A stretch of 64,000 nucleotides of DNA from G963677085 sp963677085 (lineage in GTDB: Bacteria > Planctomycetota > Planctomycetia > Pirellulales > Thermoguttaceae). Of this stretch, positions 43,588 to 52,384 are shown one piece after another. The notes below the pieces were generated by a model. It ran no database searches and had not been told where the DNA came from. It saw nothing but the letters and a program-made list of their open reading frames with translations. The DNA lies in NCBI GenBank assembly GCA_963677085.2, contig CAXXFH010000002.1:310001-374000 (forward strand). Direction: 5' to 3'. Each line of letters begins with the position of its first letter. Position 1 is the stretch's first letter. The position numbers were made by a program, and so were the translations under genes.

Positions 43588-45013
43588 GCTGCTTCCCCTC
43601 GAACTGGCTGTTCCACACGCCCAAACGCAGTGGCTTGAAGAACCAGCCCTCTTGTTCGCGGGCGGCAAGACGCACGTCGATCCGAGAACAGGAATCCCGC
43701 TATACGGACCACGGTCGTTTGGAACGCCCAGGCACAAACCGGATGTCCACGCTGGTTTCATCGGGACTGCAAATGCCGTTGATAACGCCCGCACATTCCT
43801 CGATCTGTGCAGCCGAGGAATCGACGGGGATGACAATCACGCTCCATTTCCGGGATGCACTCCCGAGACTGGCTTTCGATACAATTTGCTGATGCCAGAT
43901 GGCCTTGTCGAAACGATCTCACGTCAGGAAGAGCGGGAAATCCTTGAAACGAAACGGCGGCGAGATCGATTTGAGAGTTTCCTCCTCTTGCTGAATCGGA
44001 AGCTGGATGTGCTGACCCAGCGAGATCATCCTCTCGACTACATTGTCCTGGTTCTTACGGAGGAACTATACCGGAAGTGTCGGGTTGTGGACTACACGGA
44101 GAGGGGGAAAGGGAAGGTCCATCGGGACTTGCGACGAGCATTCAAGTCGATGGCGATGCAATTCCAGAAGCCGACGCAGATCCTGCTGGAACCGACAACA
44201 GGACTTGTGGATACAGCCCGCAAGCTCGACCACCGAGCCAAGGTTGCCTGGAATCTCTTCACGGGAATGTACTTCAAGGTGGATGGATTGCCGTGGGGCC
44301 CGACTGCCTTGCCTGGAGGAAGTTGCTTCGTCGGCATCAGTTTCTACCGACCGCTCGGTGACTCGTCTGATCTTCGCACGAGCGTGGTGCAAGCGTTTGA
44401 TGAAAACGGCGAGGGTCTTGTGCTGCGGGGTCACAAGTTCACTTGGAATGACGATCAGGAGCGGAGATCGCCGCACCTCTCTGCCGCTCTTGCGGGTCAA
44501 CTGATTGATATGGTACTTGAACGCTATCGACTCGAAAACAAGGGCAATCTTCCACGCAGGATCGTGCTGCACAAGACATCACGTTTCGAGCCAGAAGAGC
44601 AGGCAGGTTTCGAGGATGTCTTAACCGAGGTCAACATCCCCTACGACCTCGTGTCGCTCTGCCCGACAAGTGAAGTGCGTCTGCTTCGGATGGGGCAGTA
44701 TCCGCCTCTTCGTGGCACCGTCTTCTCCGTGGGCGACGTTTCCTTCTGTTACACCAGCGGCTACTTGCACTCCCAGGGTGGCTATCCCCACGGACACGTT
44801 CCCTCACCCATCCAGGTCGCGGATCACGTTGGAGACACGTCGAGGGTCCAACTTCTTCAAGAGGTGTTGACGCTTACGAAGATGAACTGGAACTCCGCCA
44901 ACATGTTTGGCCTGATGCCGATTACTCTCCGCTTCTCCCGCTTGGTCGGAGATATCCTCCGAGAGGTTCCGGAGGGGAGAACGCCGCAGCCGAAATACAA
45001 GTATTACATGTAG
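43556..45013 (+). CDS. Short prokaryotic Argonaute (MID-PIWI)
   Basis: The 485-residue protein contains hallmark segments of short pAgo proteins: FAGGKTHVDPRTGIPLYGPRS at the start, GGSCFVGISFYRP, RRIVLHKTSRFEPEE, PPLRGTVF, and near the end LTKMNWNSANMFGLMPITLRFSRLVG followed by PKYKYYM-stop. There is no N or PAZ domain and no convincing complete catalytic tetrad, as usual for the inactive short class. It would bind guides and targets and switch on the HNH-APAZ partner. The start has GGAGGA 7-10 bases upstream inside the partner gene. Confidence 0.88.
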   Translation: MTTSVTPIPCKLLPLELAVPHAQTQWLEEPALLFAGGKTHVDPRTGIPLYGPRSFGTPRHKPDVHAGFIGTANAVDNARTFLDLCSRGIDGDDNHAPFPGCTPETGFRYNLLMPDGLVETISRQEEREILETKRRRDRFESFLLLLNRKLDVLTQRDHPLDYIVLVLTEELYRKCRVVDYTERGKGKVHRDLRRAFKSMAMQFQKPTQILLEPTTGLVDTARKLDHRAKVAWNLFTGMYFKVDGLPWGPTALPGGSCFVGISFYRPLGDSSDLRTSVVQAFDENGEGLVLRGHKFTWNDDQERRSPHLSAALAGQLIDMVLERYRLENKGNLPRRIVLHKTSRFEPEEQAGFEDVLTEVNIPYDLVSLCPTSEVRLLRMGQYPPLRGTVFSVGDVSFCYTSGYLHSQGGYPHGHVPSPIQVADHVGDTSRVQLLQEVLTLTKMNWNSANMFGLMPITLRFSRLVGDILREVPEGRTPQPKYKYYM

Positions 45014-45021
45014 GCGACACC

Positions 45022-45933
45022 ATGGCAAAGTTGTACTCCAAACGGCACGCACCACCACCCGACCAGTATAGGTACGATCTTCCCGAGGAAGTCCGATGGC
45101 GACTTCTGCACACCATGGAGCAGTTGCGAGACGATGTTGGCGGCTCGTTTGACGTGGACAGAATGCTCCACGAAGTCGGAGAGCGCATCCTCCGGGAGTA
45201 TGGTGGGCTTCGGAGATCGGGTTACATCGCCGCTCGAAGCAGCGATCATCCGGTTGTTGAACACTTCATGTCATCCGATGACGAGATGGCACTCGATTTC
45301 ATCGAGACTTGCTTTCAGGTCTGGGGAAACTGCGGTCGCCAGAAGGGCGTGGAGGCACTCAATGAGATACTCCAAGATGCTGGGCTCGGCTACGAACTGA
45401 CGCCGTTTGTCGAGATCAACACTGGCAAGCCCGGAAAGCTCTTTGGAAGCTCCTGCGGAACAGTCATCGAGTACCAATACCCGAAGTTCGTCCGGAAAGA
45501 CGAACAGTTCACGCACGAGACGATTATCAAGCCGTGCCTGGAGCTTCTCAGTGACCCGAGATTTCGGACAGCGAATACCGAGATGCTCAAGGCACACGAC
45601 GAACACCGGAAGGGCGATTACGCCGACGCCATTACGTCTTGCGGGTCTGCCTTTGAGAGCGTTCTGAAGACGATCTGCGATTGCCACGGATGGCCCTATG
45701 ATCCCGACAAGGATTCCTGCTCGAAGCTGGTGAGTATCTGCCGAGACAACGGTTTGTTTCCACCGTTCTATGCACCGATATTCGAGGCTACTGGAACAAT
45801 CCGCAACAAGTTGGGAGACGCCCATGGGCGTGGCCCTGCCCCAATGTACGCTGTCGGAAAAGAGCATGTTGATCACATGATCCAAATGACCTCGGCACAC
45901 ATTGGTTTGCTTGCACGGCTTGCCAAAATGTGA
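45022..45933 (+). CDS. Abi_C-domain (STM4504/CBY_0614-like) protein
   Basis: This 303-residue protein starts 8 bases after the pAgo stop. The C-terminal 110 residues (HRKGDYADAITSCGSAFESVLKTIC, then KLVSICRDNGLFPP and GTIRNKLGDAHGRG) match the abortive-infection C-terminal (Abi_C) domain, with its conserved R-N-K-x-x-D-x-H-G. The N-terminal region (about 60-190) is like STM4504/CBY_0614 proteins. The family is often annotated in abortive infection loci. Its tight linkage suggests a third component of the short-pAgo module, which is unusual. Confidence 0.78.
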   Translation: MAKLYSKRHAPPPDQYRYDLPEEVRWRLLHTMEQLRDDVGGSFDVDRMLHEVGERILREYGGLRRSGYIAARSSDHPVVEHFMSSDDEMALDFIETCFQVWGNCGRQKGVEALNEILQDAGLGYELTPFVEINTGKPGKLFGSSCGTVIEYQYPKFVRKDEQFTHETIIKPCLELLSDPRFRTANTEMLKAHDEHRKGDYADAITSCGSAFESVLKTICDCHGWPYDPDKDSCSKLVSICRDNGLFPPFYAPIFEATGTIRNKLGDAHGRGPAPMYAVGKEHVDHMIQMTSAHIGLLARLAKM

Positions 45934-46285
45934 CTGGTGGCGACGAGCCGCAGAAAGGGGACCGGGGCGTGCAGAAAACGGGGACCGCCTGATTGCTCAG
46001 AAGCGCCCCAGCAGCGGTATCCGCGCCTAGAAGCCTGAAGTTGCCACCGCCTTCGCCACTGCCGGCTGCCCGCTCAGTTGAATCTGAGTCTCGACCGGCC
46101 GATCCGTCTTGCCCCATAGCGTCTTGTTGCTTCCGTTTCTCCGCGGAATCAGACCGCGCCCCCGCCCCGGAGGGAACTCGATTCCTTGGCCATTGACTGC
46201 GCAGGACTGATGCCATATCGTGTGCTATATCGTTTGCCTGGTCTTTTCGGGGGACGAGAAAGCCATCAATGCCGAGAAGGAAGAC
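45934..46285. other. Intergenic region before the Liv-like operon
   Basis: These 352 bases contain no gene I can support. A long reverse-strand frame crosses it but also runs antisense through the Abi_C, XRE and binding-protein genes, and has no recognisable content. The promoter of the XRE/Liv operon is expected here, but I could not identify clear boxes. Confidence 0.4.
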
Positions 46286-46504
46286 ATGGCCAAGAGGAAT
46301 GAAGAGCAATTGGCGAAGATAATCAAGGACCTGCGGGCCAAGATGGGCCTGACACAGGAGCAGTTTGCAGCCAAGGTCGGCGTGACGTTCTCGACGGTGA
46401 ACCGATGGGAGAACGACCGCGGCAAACCCTCGCCGCTCGCCATGCGGCGTATTGAGGAGTTGAGAGTGGAAATCAATTCCAGAGAACACAAACGTAGCCG
46501 ATGA
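46286..46504 (+). CDS. XRE-family regulator (short)
   Basis: From the ATG at 46286 (AAGGA 5 bases upstream) the product has 72 residues, MAKRNEEQLAKIIKDLRAKMGL. LTQEQFAAKVGVTFSTVNRWENDRGKPSPLAMRRIEEL is a compact Cro/CI-type helix-turn-helix of the type that often precedes phage and island genes. It lies 16 bases upstream of the binding-protein gene and is probably the operon's own regulator. Extending to 46220 would add an unlikely N-terminus. Confidence 0.8.
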   Translation: MAKRNEEQLAKIIKDLRAKMGLTQEQFAAKVGVTFSTVNRWENDRGKPSPLAMRRIEELRVEINSREHKRSR

Positions 46505-46520
46505 CGAAGGAGAAAATGCG

Positions 46521-47660
46521 ATGACCACAAGAGTCAAAGTCATTTCACTATTCGGCATCACTGCCGCCATTGTTGCCGCCGTGATTCTATCCGTTATGCT
46601 TTGGCAGGAGAAGGAGCCAGACACTTTCAGGATAGGTGCCATTCTGTCACTAACAGGTCGTGGTGCGAAATATGGCAAGGCTGCGCATAATGGAATAGAA
46701 CTCGCAGTCGCAGAGATCAACAGTAACGGCGGCATACAGGGACTGCCCGTCGCGCTTGTCGTAGAAGACTCTGCGTCCGAATCCAGAAATGCAATATCTG
46801 CCTACAAGAAGATGCTGGATGTTGACGGCGTTCGTGCAGTCGTAGGACCAATGCTGAGCGATGAAGTACTTGCCGTTGCTCCCGCAGCTAATCGCAGAAA
46901 AGTGCTAATAATTGCTCCGGCAGCCGGCACGGACAAGATTTCTGAAGCAGGACCTTATGTATTTAGAAATCGCGAAAGTGCTATGCTTCAGTCGGCGGAA
47001 ATCGCACAACTCCTGTTGCGGGAACCTCTGCCTCAACGGATTGCCATTCTGTACTCAACAACCGCTAACGCTGTGTCTTACAAAGACGCCTTCGTGCATG
47101 CGCTAGGCGATGAAAGAGAGAGGGTTGTACTCGATGAATCGTTCGCGGAGGGGCAGCAGGATTTCCGTACAGTGATCGCGAAATTGAAGAGCGTCTCGGC
47201 TTCGCATGTTTTTGTTCCAGGACTGGCTCCCGAAATCGCACGAATTCTCTTGCAGGCCGAGGAGGCCGGGTTTCGAGCGCGATGGTACGCCACGGCCGGG
47301 GCATTTGATCAGGAGTTGCTGAAGATTGCCGGTCCCGCTGCTGAAGGCCTTATCTTCGGTGTGCCTTCTCTGAATACGTCAGACCCAACATCAGCGGCAT
47401 CCCGATTGAACAAGCGTCTTCTGGAAACTTACAAGACGGAAGTGGATATGTGCTCCGCAAACGCCTACGACGCAGTCCTGATGCTAGCGATGGCCGCAGA
47501 TAAGGCAAAGGCAAGCGGCCGTTCGCTTCGTGATGAACTGGAATCCATCAAAGACTTCCCAGGCGCGGGCGGCACGACAACCTTTATCAATCCGGGTACG
47601 GTCATAAAGCCCATCACACTCATGACCGTACGGGATAGTGAGTTCGCTACGCTGAATTAA
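46521..47660 (+). CDS. Branched-chain-amino-acid-type ABC substrate-binding protein (LivK-like)
   Basis: The 379-residue protein has an N-terminal hydrophobic signal or anchor (residues about 8-28) without a lipobox cysteine. FRIGAILSLTGRGAKYGKAAHNGIELAVAEINSNGG is the classic start of a type I periplasmic binding protein of the Liv/HAAT family, and AVVGPMLSDEVLAVAPAANR continues the fold. AAGGAG precedes the ATG by 9 bases. Its ligand may not be an amino acid, since the fold also binds amides, urea and other molecules. It heads a seven-gene operon with an HD-like protein and a radical SAM enzyme. Confidence 0.85.
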   Translation: MTTRVKVISLFGITAAIVAAVILSVMLWQEKEPDTFRIGAILSLTGRGAKYGKAAHNGIELAVAEINSNGGIQGLPVALVVEDSASESRNAISAYKKMLDVDGVRAVVGPMLSDEVLAVAPAANRRKVLIIAPAAGTDKISEAGPYVFRNRESAMLQSAEIAQLLLREPLPQRIAILYSTTANAVSYKDAFVHALGDERERVVLDESFAEGQQDFRTVIAKLKSVSASHVFVPGLAPEIARILLQAEEAGFRARWYATAGAFDQELLKIAGPAAEGLIFGVPSLNTSDPTSAASRLNKRLLETYKTEVDMCSANAYDAVLMLAMAADKAKASGRSLRDELESIKDFPGAGGTTTFINPGTVIKPITLMTVRDSEFATLN

Positions 47661-47690
47661 CGCAACTAATCATGAGCGAAAGCGGTCGAC

Positions 47691-50015
47691 ATGCCATCAC
47701 ACACAACGCCTGACAATAAGTCGCGATTGGCCAAGCTGCAAGGCAGGTGTATGCACTGGCTCTTAGAACTCATCAGGAACGAAGACCTATCTGTCTCCGC
47801 TTTGACCAAGCCCACAACAGAGCGCGCAACGGCACTTGAAGCAATCCAGAGATTCCTGACGGTAGCAGCCGCAGATCTGCTCTACAGCGGCAAGCAGTAT
47901 TCGATCTTGAGTATCGCAAGAACTCATCACGAGCATTTCAAAGTCGGGCTAGGAGTGATCAGTCTGTTTGATTACTCAACGTACTGGAGCCCCAACAAGG
48001 GCTCTCTGACGTACTTCCTCCATGTCGGCGATCCAGAACAATGGGAGGCGCATTTTGAAACGATATACCCAGCCAACTCGCGCCTGGATGGCTATGCCAC
48101 ATGGTCTGAGGCAGAAGAGAAACTGTTCAACGGAATCCCTCTGCCTAAGGACCGAGTGTATCGGGACAAGAACCTCACAGGGCTACTCATTTCCGAGAGT
48201 TGGCGACAGGAGATCCTGAAGGACGCGTCCCCAGCTATCATTGCACATTCTCCATCGGAAAGAGGTGTTGGTGTTGACCCACCCGAACACTTGAGATGGA
48301 TAATAACACGCGAGCAGGAGGATTTTCCACAGGTGTTTGGCATGATATCGCGAGACAACCATGCCTTGGGTTTTCTGCAGTTGTGCCTGACACTACCCGA
48401 TGAAGATGCTTATTGTTTTGACACGCATAAGATGCAGGTCGACAAGCTCAGCATCTTCGATAACACGTTGCCTTGGAACGAAGACCTTCGAGATGCCATA
48501 ATGGCCGTCTGTTCGCTATTTCTATCACAAGTGGTAGCGCTTGTGCATGAAATTGTCAGACACGAGAAGTACTCAGAACACAGAGAACGTTTCTTTCCGA
48601 ACGGCTTTCTGAAGGCGGTCACACTCGGGAAGAATGACCCCACTGCGGATACATACGATGGTAGTCCGTGGAAGGATGACATTCTCGAAATCAAGGAATG
48701 CCTGTCGAACAGCCATTCTGAACCGGCAGAACTAGCCCTGGGGGTCATTAGTCACTTGTGGAACGGTGAGCCTGAACTGAGGTCGCTTAATCTGAGTCAT
48801 CGCATGCAAGCAGAAGATACCTTATTCTTTCTGCGCAAATATCGAGAGCACTTCGTCCATACCTTAAAGGTGTTCTTGATCGGGCAACGCATTATCCGAG
48901 AGCTATATTGCAATGATGCGTTCGATGAGCAGAAGAAGAGTCTCACAGGGCACTGCACCTCCCGACTCGAATTTGAAAAACTGTGGATGATCGCATCCAC
49001 TATTCATGATTGGGCCTTTCCGATTGAGGAACTGGCTGAATTGCAGGAAGACTATTGGAAAAAGTTTCTATTAGGAGACATGATTGCGTCTGAGCCGCAA
49101 GAGGCCATTACGGAGATGCTTAAGAATCACGCCAGCCAAGTATTCGTGCAATATGCAATCTGCGATGAAAAGATGTCTGAGTATCTACAATTACTTCATG
49201 CTGATACGTGGACACGCCCCCGCCCCGAAAACGCCAAACTGCTGTGCGATCTCCACAATGAATACCAAACGAAACGACAAGAACTGTCGTACTCTGAGTC
49301 TTTACGATATTTGATACCGAAACGTGACCATGGTGTAGCAGCAGCTCTCTGGTATTTGAACCGAGTTCTTCCGTGCAAAACTGGTGACTGTGAACGGAAG
49401 AACAAGAGGCCATGTCGCCATGCGGCAAGTCATAACCTTCAGTGCATAAACTTCGCCGCAAACGGCGATAGCATTCAAGGCCACCTGAGCATCGCACATG
49501 CGGTGTTTTTTCACAACATGGTTCTGAAGGTGGGCAAGAATCCCGGCGAAAGCATGAAAGCCAGCTTCACGTTTGACAAGTGGCCTTTGACATATCTGAT
49601 GATCCTGTCAGATGTGCTACAGGATGATGGACGTCCACAATCCGATGGTTCAGAACATCGTCCAGTAGGCTTCCTTGGAAAGGTTGAGGAGACAGAGGGG
49701 GAGTTGGTCATTGGAATCACATACAGATGGCCAACCTCGCCGGGGCACAACGGTTCAACTCCCGGCTTCCTCGACGCAACTTGTCAAGAGTACGCCCTGC
49801 GGCACGAGACGGAAAGGCCTGAATGCTTCAAGAAGGGCGCAACTGGGAGACGATGCCTGCTATGCACGACTGCTTCAAACGGCAGTGACTTTGGTGCATG
49901 TGTGCAGTTTCAGAGGATTCACGCTCATTTTGAGGTCATGAAGGAAAGGCTTATTGGACTACGAATAAAGTTCGACTTGGCACCCGAGGAATTGGGATCG
50001 CCCATATTGCAGTGA
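47691..50015 (+). CDS. Large protein with HD-like C-terminal motifs, unknown function
   Basis: This 774-residue protein is not one I recognise as a named family. In the C-terminal half the pattern MIASTIHDWAFPIEE (near 435-448), RDHGVAAALWYL (near 545), SIAHAVFFHNMVL (near 600) and PLTYLMILSDVLQDDGR (near 632-648) is the layout of HD-superfamily metal-dependent phosphohydrolases. Between the second and third motifs is a Cys/His-rich insert (CKTGDCERKNKRPCRHAASHNLQC region). The N-terminal 400 residues are unassigned but may be a sensor (GAF-like feel, from about 40 to 290). Base composition is more AT-rich than its neighbours by eye. It overlaps the radical SAM region by a few bases. Confidence 0.5.
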   Translation: MPSHTTPDNKSRLAKLQGRCMHWLLELIRNEDLSVSALTKPTTERATALEAIQRFLTVAAADLLYSGKQYSILSIARTHHEHFKVGLGVISLFDYSTYWSPNKGSLTYFLHVGDPEQWEAHFETIYPANSRLDGYATWSEAEEKLFNGIPLPKDRVYRDKNLTGLLISESWRQEILKDASPAIIAHSPSERGVGVDPPEHLRWIITREQEDFPQVFGMISRDNHALGFLQLCLTLPDEDAYCFDTHKMQVDKLSIFDNTLPWNEDLRDAIMAVCSLFLSQVVALVHEIVRHEKYSEHRERFFPNGFLKAVTLGKNDPTADTYDGSPWKDDILEIKECLSNSHSEPAELALGVISHLWNGEPELRSLNLSHRMQAEDTLFFLRKYREHFVHTLKVFLIGQRIIRELYCNDAFDEQKKSLTGHCTSRLEFEKLWMIASTIHDWAFPIEELAELQEDYWKKFLLGDMIASEPQEAITEMLKNHASQVFVQYAICDEKMSEYLQLLHADTWTRPRPENAKLLCDLHNEYQTKRQELSYSESLRYLIPKRDHGVAAALWYLNRVLPCKTGDCERKNKRPCRHAASHNLQCINFAANGDSIQGHLSIAHAVFFHNMVLKVGKNPGESMKASFTFDKWPLTYLMILSDVLQDDGRPQSDGSEHRPVGFLGKVEETEGELVIGITYRWPTSPGHNGSTPGFLDATCQEYALRHETERPECFKKGATGRRCLLCTTASNGSDFGACVQFQRIHAHFEVMKERLIGLRIKFDLAPEELGSPILQ

Positions 50016-50026
50016 AGGATGCATCA

Positions 50027-51484
50027 ATGTCAATTAAGATAGCTCTGCTGGAACCGAGCAGCGGCATTCGTGGCTGTCACACGTATGCGGGCCACAACGA
50101 ATTTGAGCCTATCGGGCTTGAGTACATTGCCGCGTCGCTCATAAAGGCAGGATATCGCGTTCGGGTGTTCAGGCAGGGATCACTTTCCACAAAAGACATC
50201 ATGGATGCGATTGTTGACTACGCGCCGTCAATTCTCGGGCTCTCGGTAATGACACATGCGGCAAACTCTGCCTTAGCGATCGCGGCTGAAGCGAAAACGC
50301 GGATTCCCGGACTTCGTGTGGTCGCTGGCGGATATCATCCATCAGGGGATCCAGACTTCGTTCTAAATACGTCGATCGACTTTTCGGTTATCGGCGAGGG
50401 GGAAACAACATTCCTGGAGCTAATCAAGTGCCTGGAAGAAGGTACCAGCCCATCTGACGTAAGGGGTATCTGTTACCAGAGAGGCGGTCAGGCAGTAAAA
50501 ACCAAACCGACATTGAGAACAACGGACCTGGATTCGCTTCCAAGACCATTGCGATCGGAAGATTCACTTTCTCCGGCGCGAATGTATGGACTTATGCTGC
50601 CACCAACAAGCAAACAACATAACATCGCCATACTCATGAGCAGTCGCGGCTGCCCTAATAGCTGTTCCTTTTGCTGCAGCACGTCGGTCTGGGGCCGTAA
50701 GGTCGTATTCCGGCGGCCGGAAAGCGTCGCAGAGGAGTTGCGGCAAATAATCGCCGACTTTAATACGAATGCATTCTTTCTTTCGGACTTAACCTTTAAT
50801 TGCAGCAAGAAGCATGTACTTGCATTATGTAAGGAACTCAAGAAACTCGGAGACGTTCCGCCATGGTATGCGATGTGTACTATTTCGGATCTCACGGAAG
50901 ACACGATTGAGGCGATGCGCGGAGCTGGATGCCGGAAAATTGGCTTTGGTGTCGAATCACTTTCAGGCACCACTCTCGAACGGATACGTAAGAAGACCTC
51001 AGCAATCCGGGATCACACAAATCATGTCCTCGAAGCTTGTGATCGCAATGGAATTCTGACCAAAGCATATCTGATGGTCGGCTATCCGTGGGAGACCACC
51101 GATTCGCTCGCTGAATTCAGCGAGAACCTGCTTGAACTAGCTGCAGATGAGATCCGGATATCGTATTTCACGCCGTTTCCAGGCTGCACTGCTTTCGATG
51201 AGTGTCGGGATAATCTCGTCACACACGATTGGAGCAAGTACAATGCGGTTCGCGACATAGTTCTGCGCAACACCAATGGCGTAACAAACGAGATGTTGCA
51301 GGACATCAGAGTGTCGTCATTCCGCCGATTCTATAACAATTCCGCATATCATGATCGCGTTGAACACAAAGTCAGATGCCATCTGGAGTTAAAGGAGCCT
51401 TTTGAAGAATTCTTTGCCTTCCTTGCAGCGGGAGATGTCCTCACGCACAAGCAGACGTGGACGGAGACGCTTGCTCGAAGCTGA
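50027..51484 (+). CDS. B12-binding-domain radical SAM enzyme
   Basis: From the ATG at 50027 (AAGGA 8 bases upstream) the protein has 485 residues. The N-terminal 130 residues form a cobalamin-binding Rossmann domain (EPIGLEYIAASLIKAGY, ILGLSVMTHAANSALA, VVAGGYHPSGDPD, VIGEGETTFLEL). RGCPNSCSFCCSTSVWG gives the radical SAM C-x3-C-x2-C cluster near residues 205-213, then FLSDLTFNCSKKHV and IGFGVESLSGTTLERIRKKT. This is the class that does methylations and ring rearrangements on unreactive carbons. The substrate is unknown. Its position between a binding protein and its permease genes is striking. Confidence 0.88.
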   Translation: MSIKIALLEPSSGIRGCHTYAGHNEFEPIGLEYIAASLIKAGYRVRVFRQGSLSTKDIMDAIVDYAPSILGLSVMTHAANSALAIAAEAKTRIPGLRVVAGGYHPSGDPDFVLNTSIDFSVIGEGETTFLELIKCLEEGTSPSDVRGICYQRGGQAVKTKPTLRTTDLDSLPRPLRSEDSLSPARMYGLMLPPTSKQHNIAILMSSRGCPNSCSFCCSTSVWGRKVVFRRPESVAEELRQIIADFNTNAFFLSDLTFNCSKKHVLALCKELKKLGDVPPWYAMCTISDLTEDTIEAMRGAGCRKIGFGVESLSGTTLERIRKKTSAIRDHTNHVLEACDRNGILTKAYLMVGYPWETTDSLAEFSENLLELAADEIRISYFTPFPGCTAFDECRDNLVTHDWSKYNAVRDIVLRNTNGVTNEMLQDIRVSSFRRFYNNSAYHDRVEHKVRCHLELKEPFEEFFAFLAAGDVLTHKQTWTETLARS

Positions 51485-51493
51485 AGGTGCCAC

Positions 51494-52372
51494 ATGTGTA
51501 TATCTCTCATTATTAACATCATTGGCACCGCGAGCACAATCACACTGATCGGGGTAAGCTTTGCGCTGGTCTTTCGCGTTGCTAAGTTCTTCCACTTCGC
51601 TCATGGCGCGATCTTCACGCTTGGAGCCTACGCCACGTTCCTGGCGGTCAACTGTCTTGGACTACCTCTCTGGGCATCGATTTCAGTCGGCGTCGCTGCC
51701 GCAGCAGTGATTGGCTGCTCCTTGGACGTTGCTGTCTTCATGCCTCTTCGCCGACAAGGAAGCTCACCACTCGTCCTTCTCCTTGCTTCATTGGGCCTGT
51801 ATGTGATCCTTCAAAACCTGATTTCCATGGTGTTCGGCGATAGCATCCAGACGATTCGCACGGGCACGGTCGAGGAGGGAATTGCTGTCTTCGGGGCAAG
51901 GGTAACGAGCATCCAGATAGCTACGGTCGTCGTCACCGCCCTCCTAGTCGTCGCGACATGGACGTTTCTGAAAGTCACAAGGATGGGCAGGTTCATTCGG
52001 GCAGTCTCCAACGATCCGCAACTTGCAAGAGTGTGCGGAATTGAAAGCGATCGAGTCGTATTGACGACATTTGCCATCGGCTCTGCATTGGCCGGGATCG
52101 CCGGAATCCTCGTCGCTCTTGATGTCGACATGACACCGACGATGGGAATGCACTTCCTGATGATGGGCGTTGTAGCAGTGATAATCGGTGGGAAGACCAG
52201 CATCCCCGGCATTGCGCTCGGGGCTCTGCTACTGGGCATGACGCAGCATATTGGAGCGTGGCAACTAGGTTCCCAGTGGCAGGATGCCATCGCGTTCGCC
52301 ATTCTACTAGCCTTTTTGCTTTTCAGGCCGGAAGGTTTCATGGGGAAGCGAGTCAGGGAAGCGACGGTGTGA
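51494..52372 (+). CDS. LivH-type ABC permease
   Basis: The 292-residue protein has about eight hydrophobic segments. SFALVFRVAKFFHFAHGAIFTLGAYATFL is the LivH start, FHFAHGA being its hallmark, and RAVSNDPQLARVCGIESDRV is the cytoplasmic coupling segment (EAA-like). It is 9 bases after the radical SAM stop. It pairs with the LivM-type permease downstream to form the channel of a branched-chain-amino-acid-type importer. Confidence 0.9.
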   Translation: MCISLIINIIGTASTITLIGVSFALVFRVAKFFHFAHGAIFTLGAYATFLAVNCLGLPLWASISVGVAAAAVIGCSLDVAVFMPLRRQGSSPLVLLLASLGLYVILQNLISMVFGDSIQTIRTGTVEEGIAVFGARVTSIQIATVVVTALLVVATWTFLKVTRMGRFIRAVSNDPQLARVCGIESDRVVLTTFAIGSALAGIAGILVALDVDMTPTMGMHFLMMGVVAVIIGGKTSIPGIALGALLLGMTQHIGAWQLGSQWQDAIAFAILLAFLLFRPEGFMGKRVREATV

Positions 52373-52384
52373 GCCGAGAAAACG

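Noticed and set aside
43556..45013. Long, catalytically active Argonaute
   Set aside because: The protein is only 485 residues, lacks N and PAZ domains, and no complete DEDX tetrad is evident; the partner APAZ protein is separate.
45788..46735. 315-residue minus-strand open frame
   Set aside because: It crosses the Abi_C gene, the gap and two supported plus-strand genes and has no motif or ribosome-binding site.
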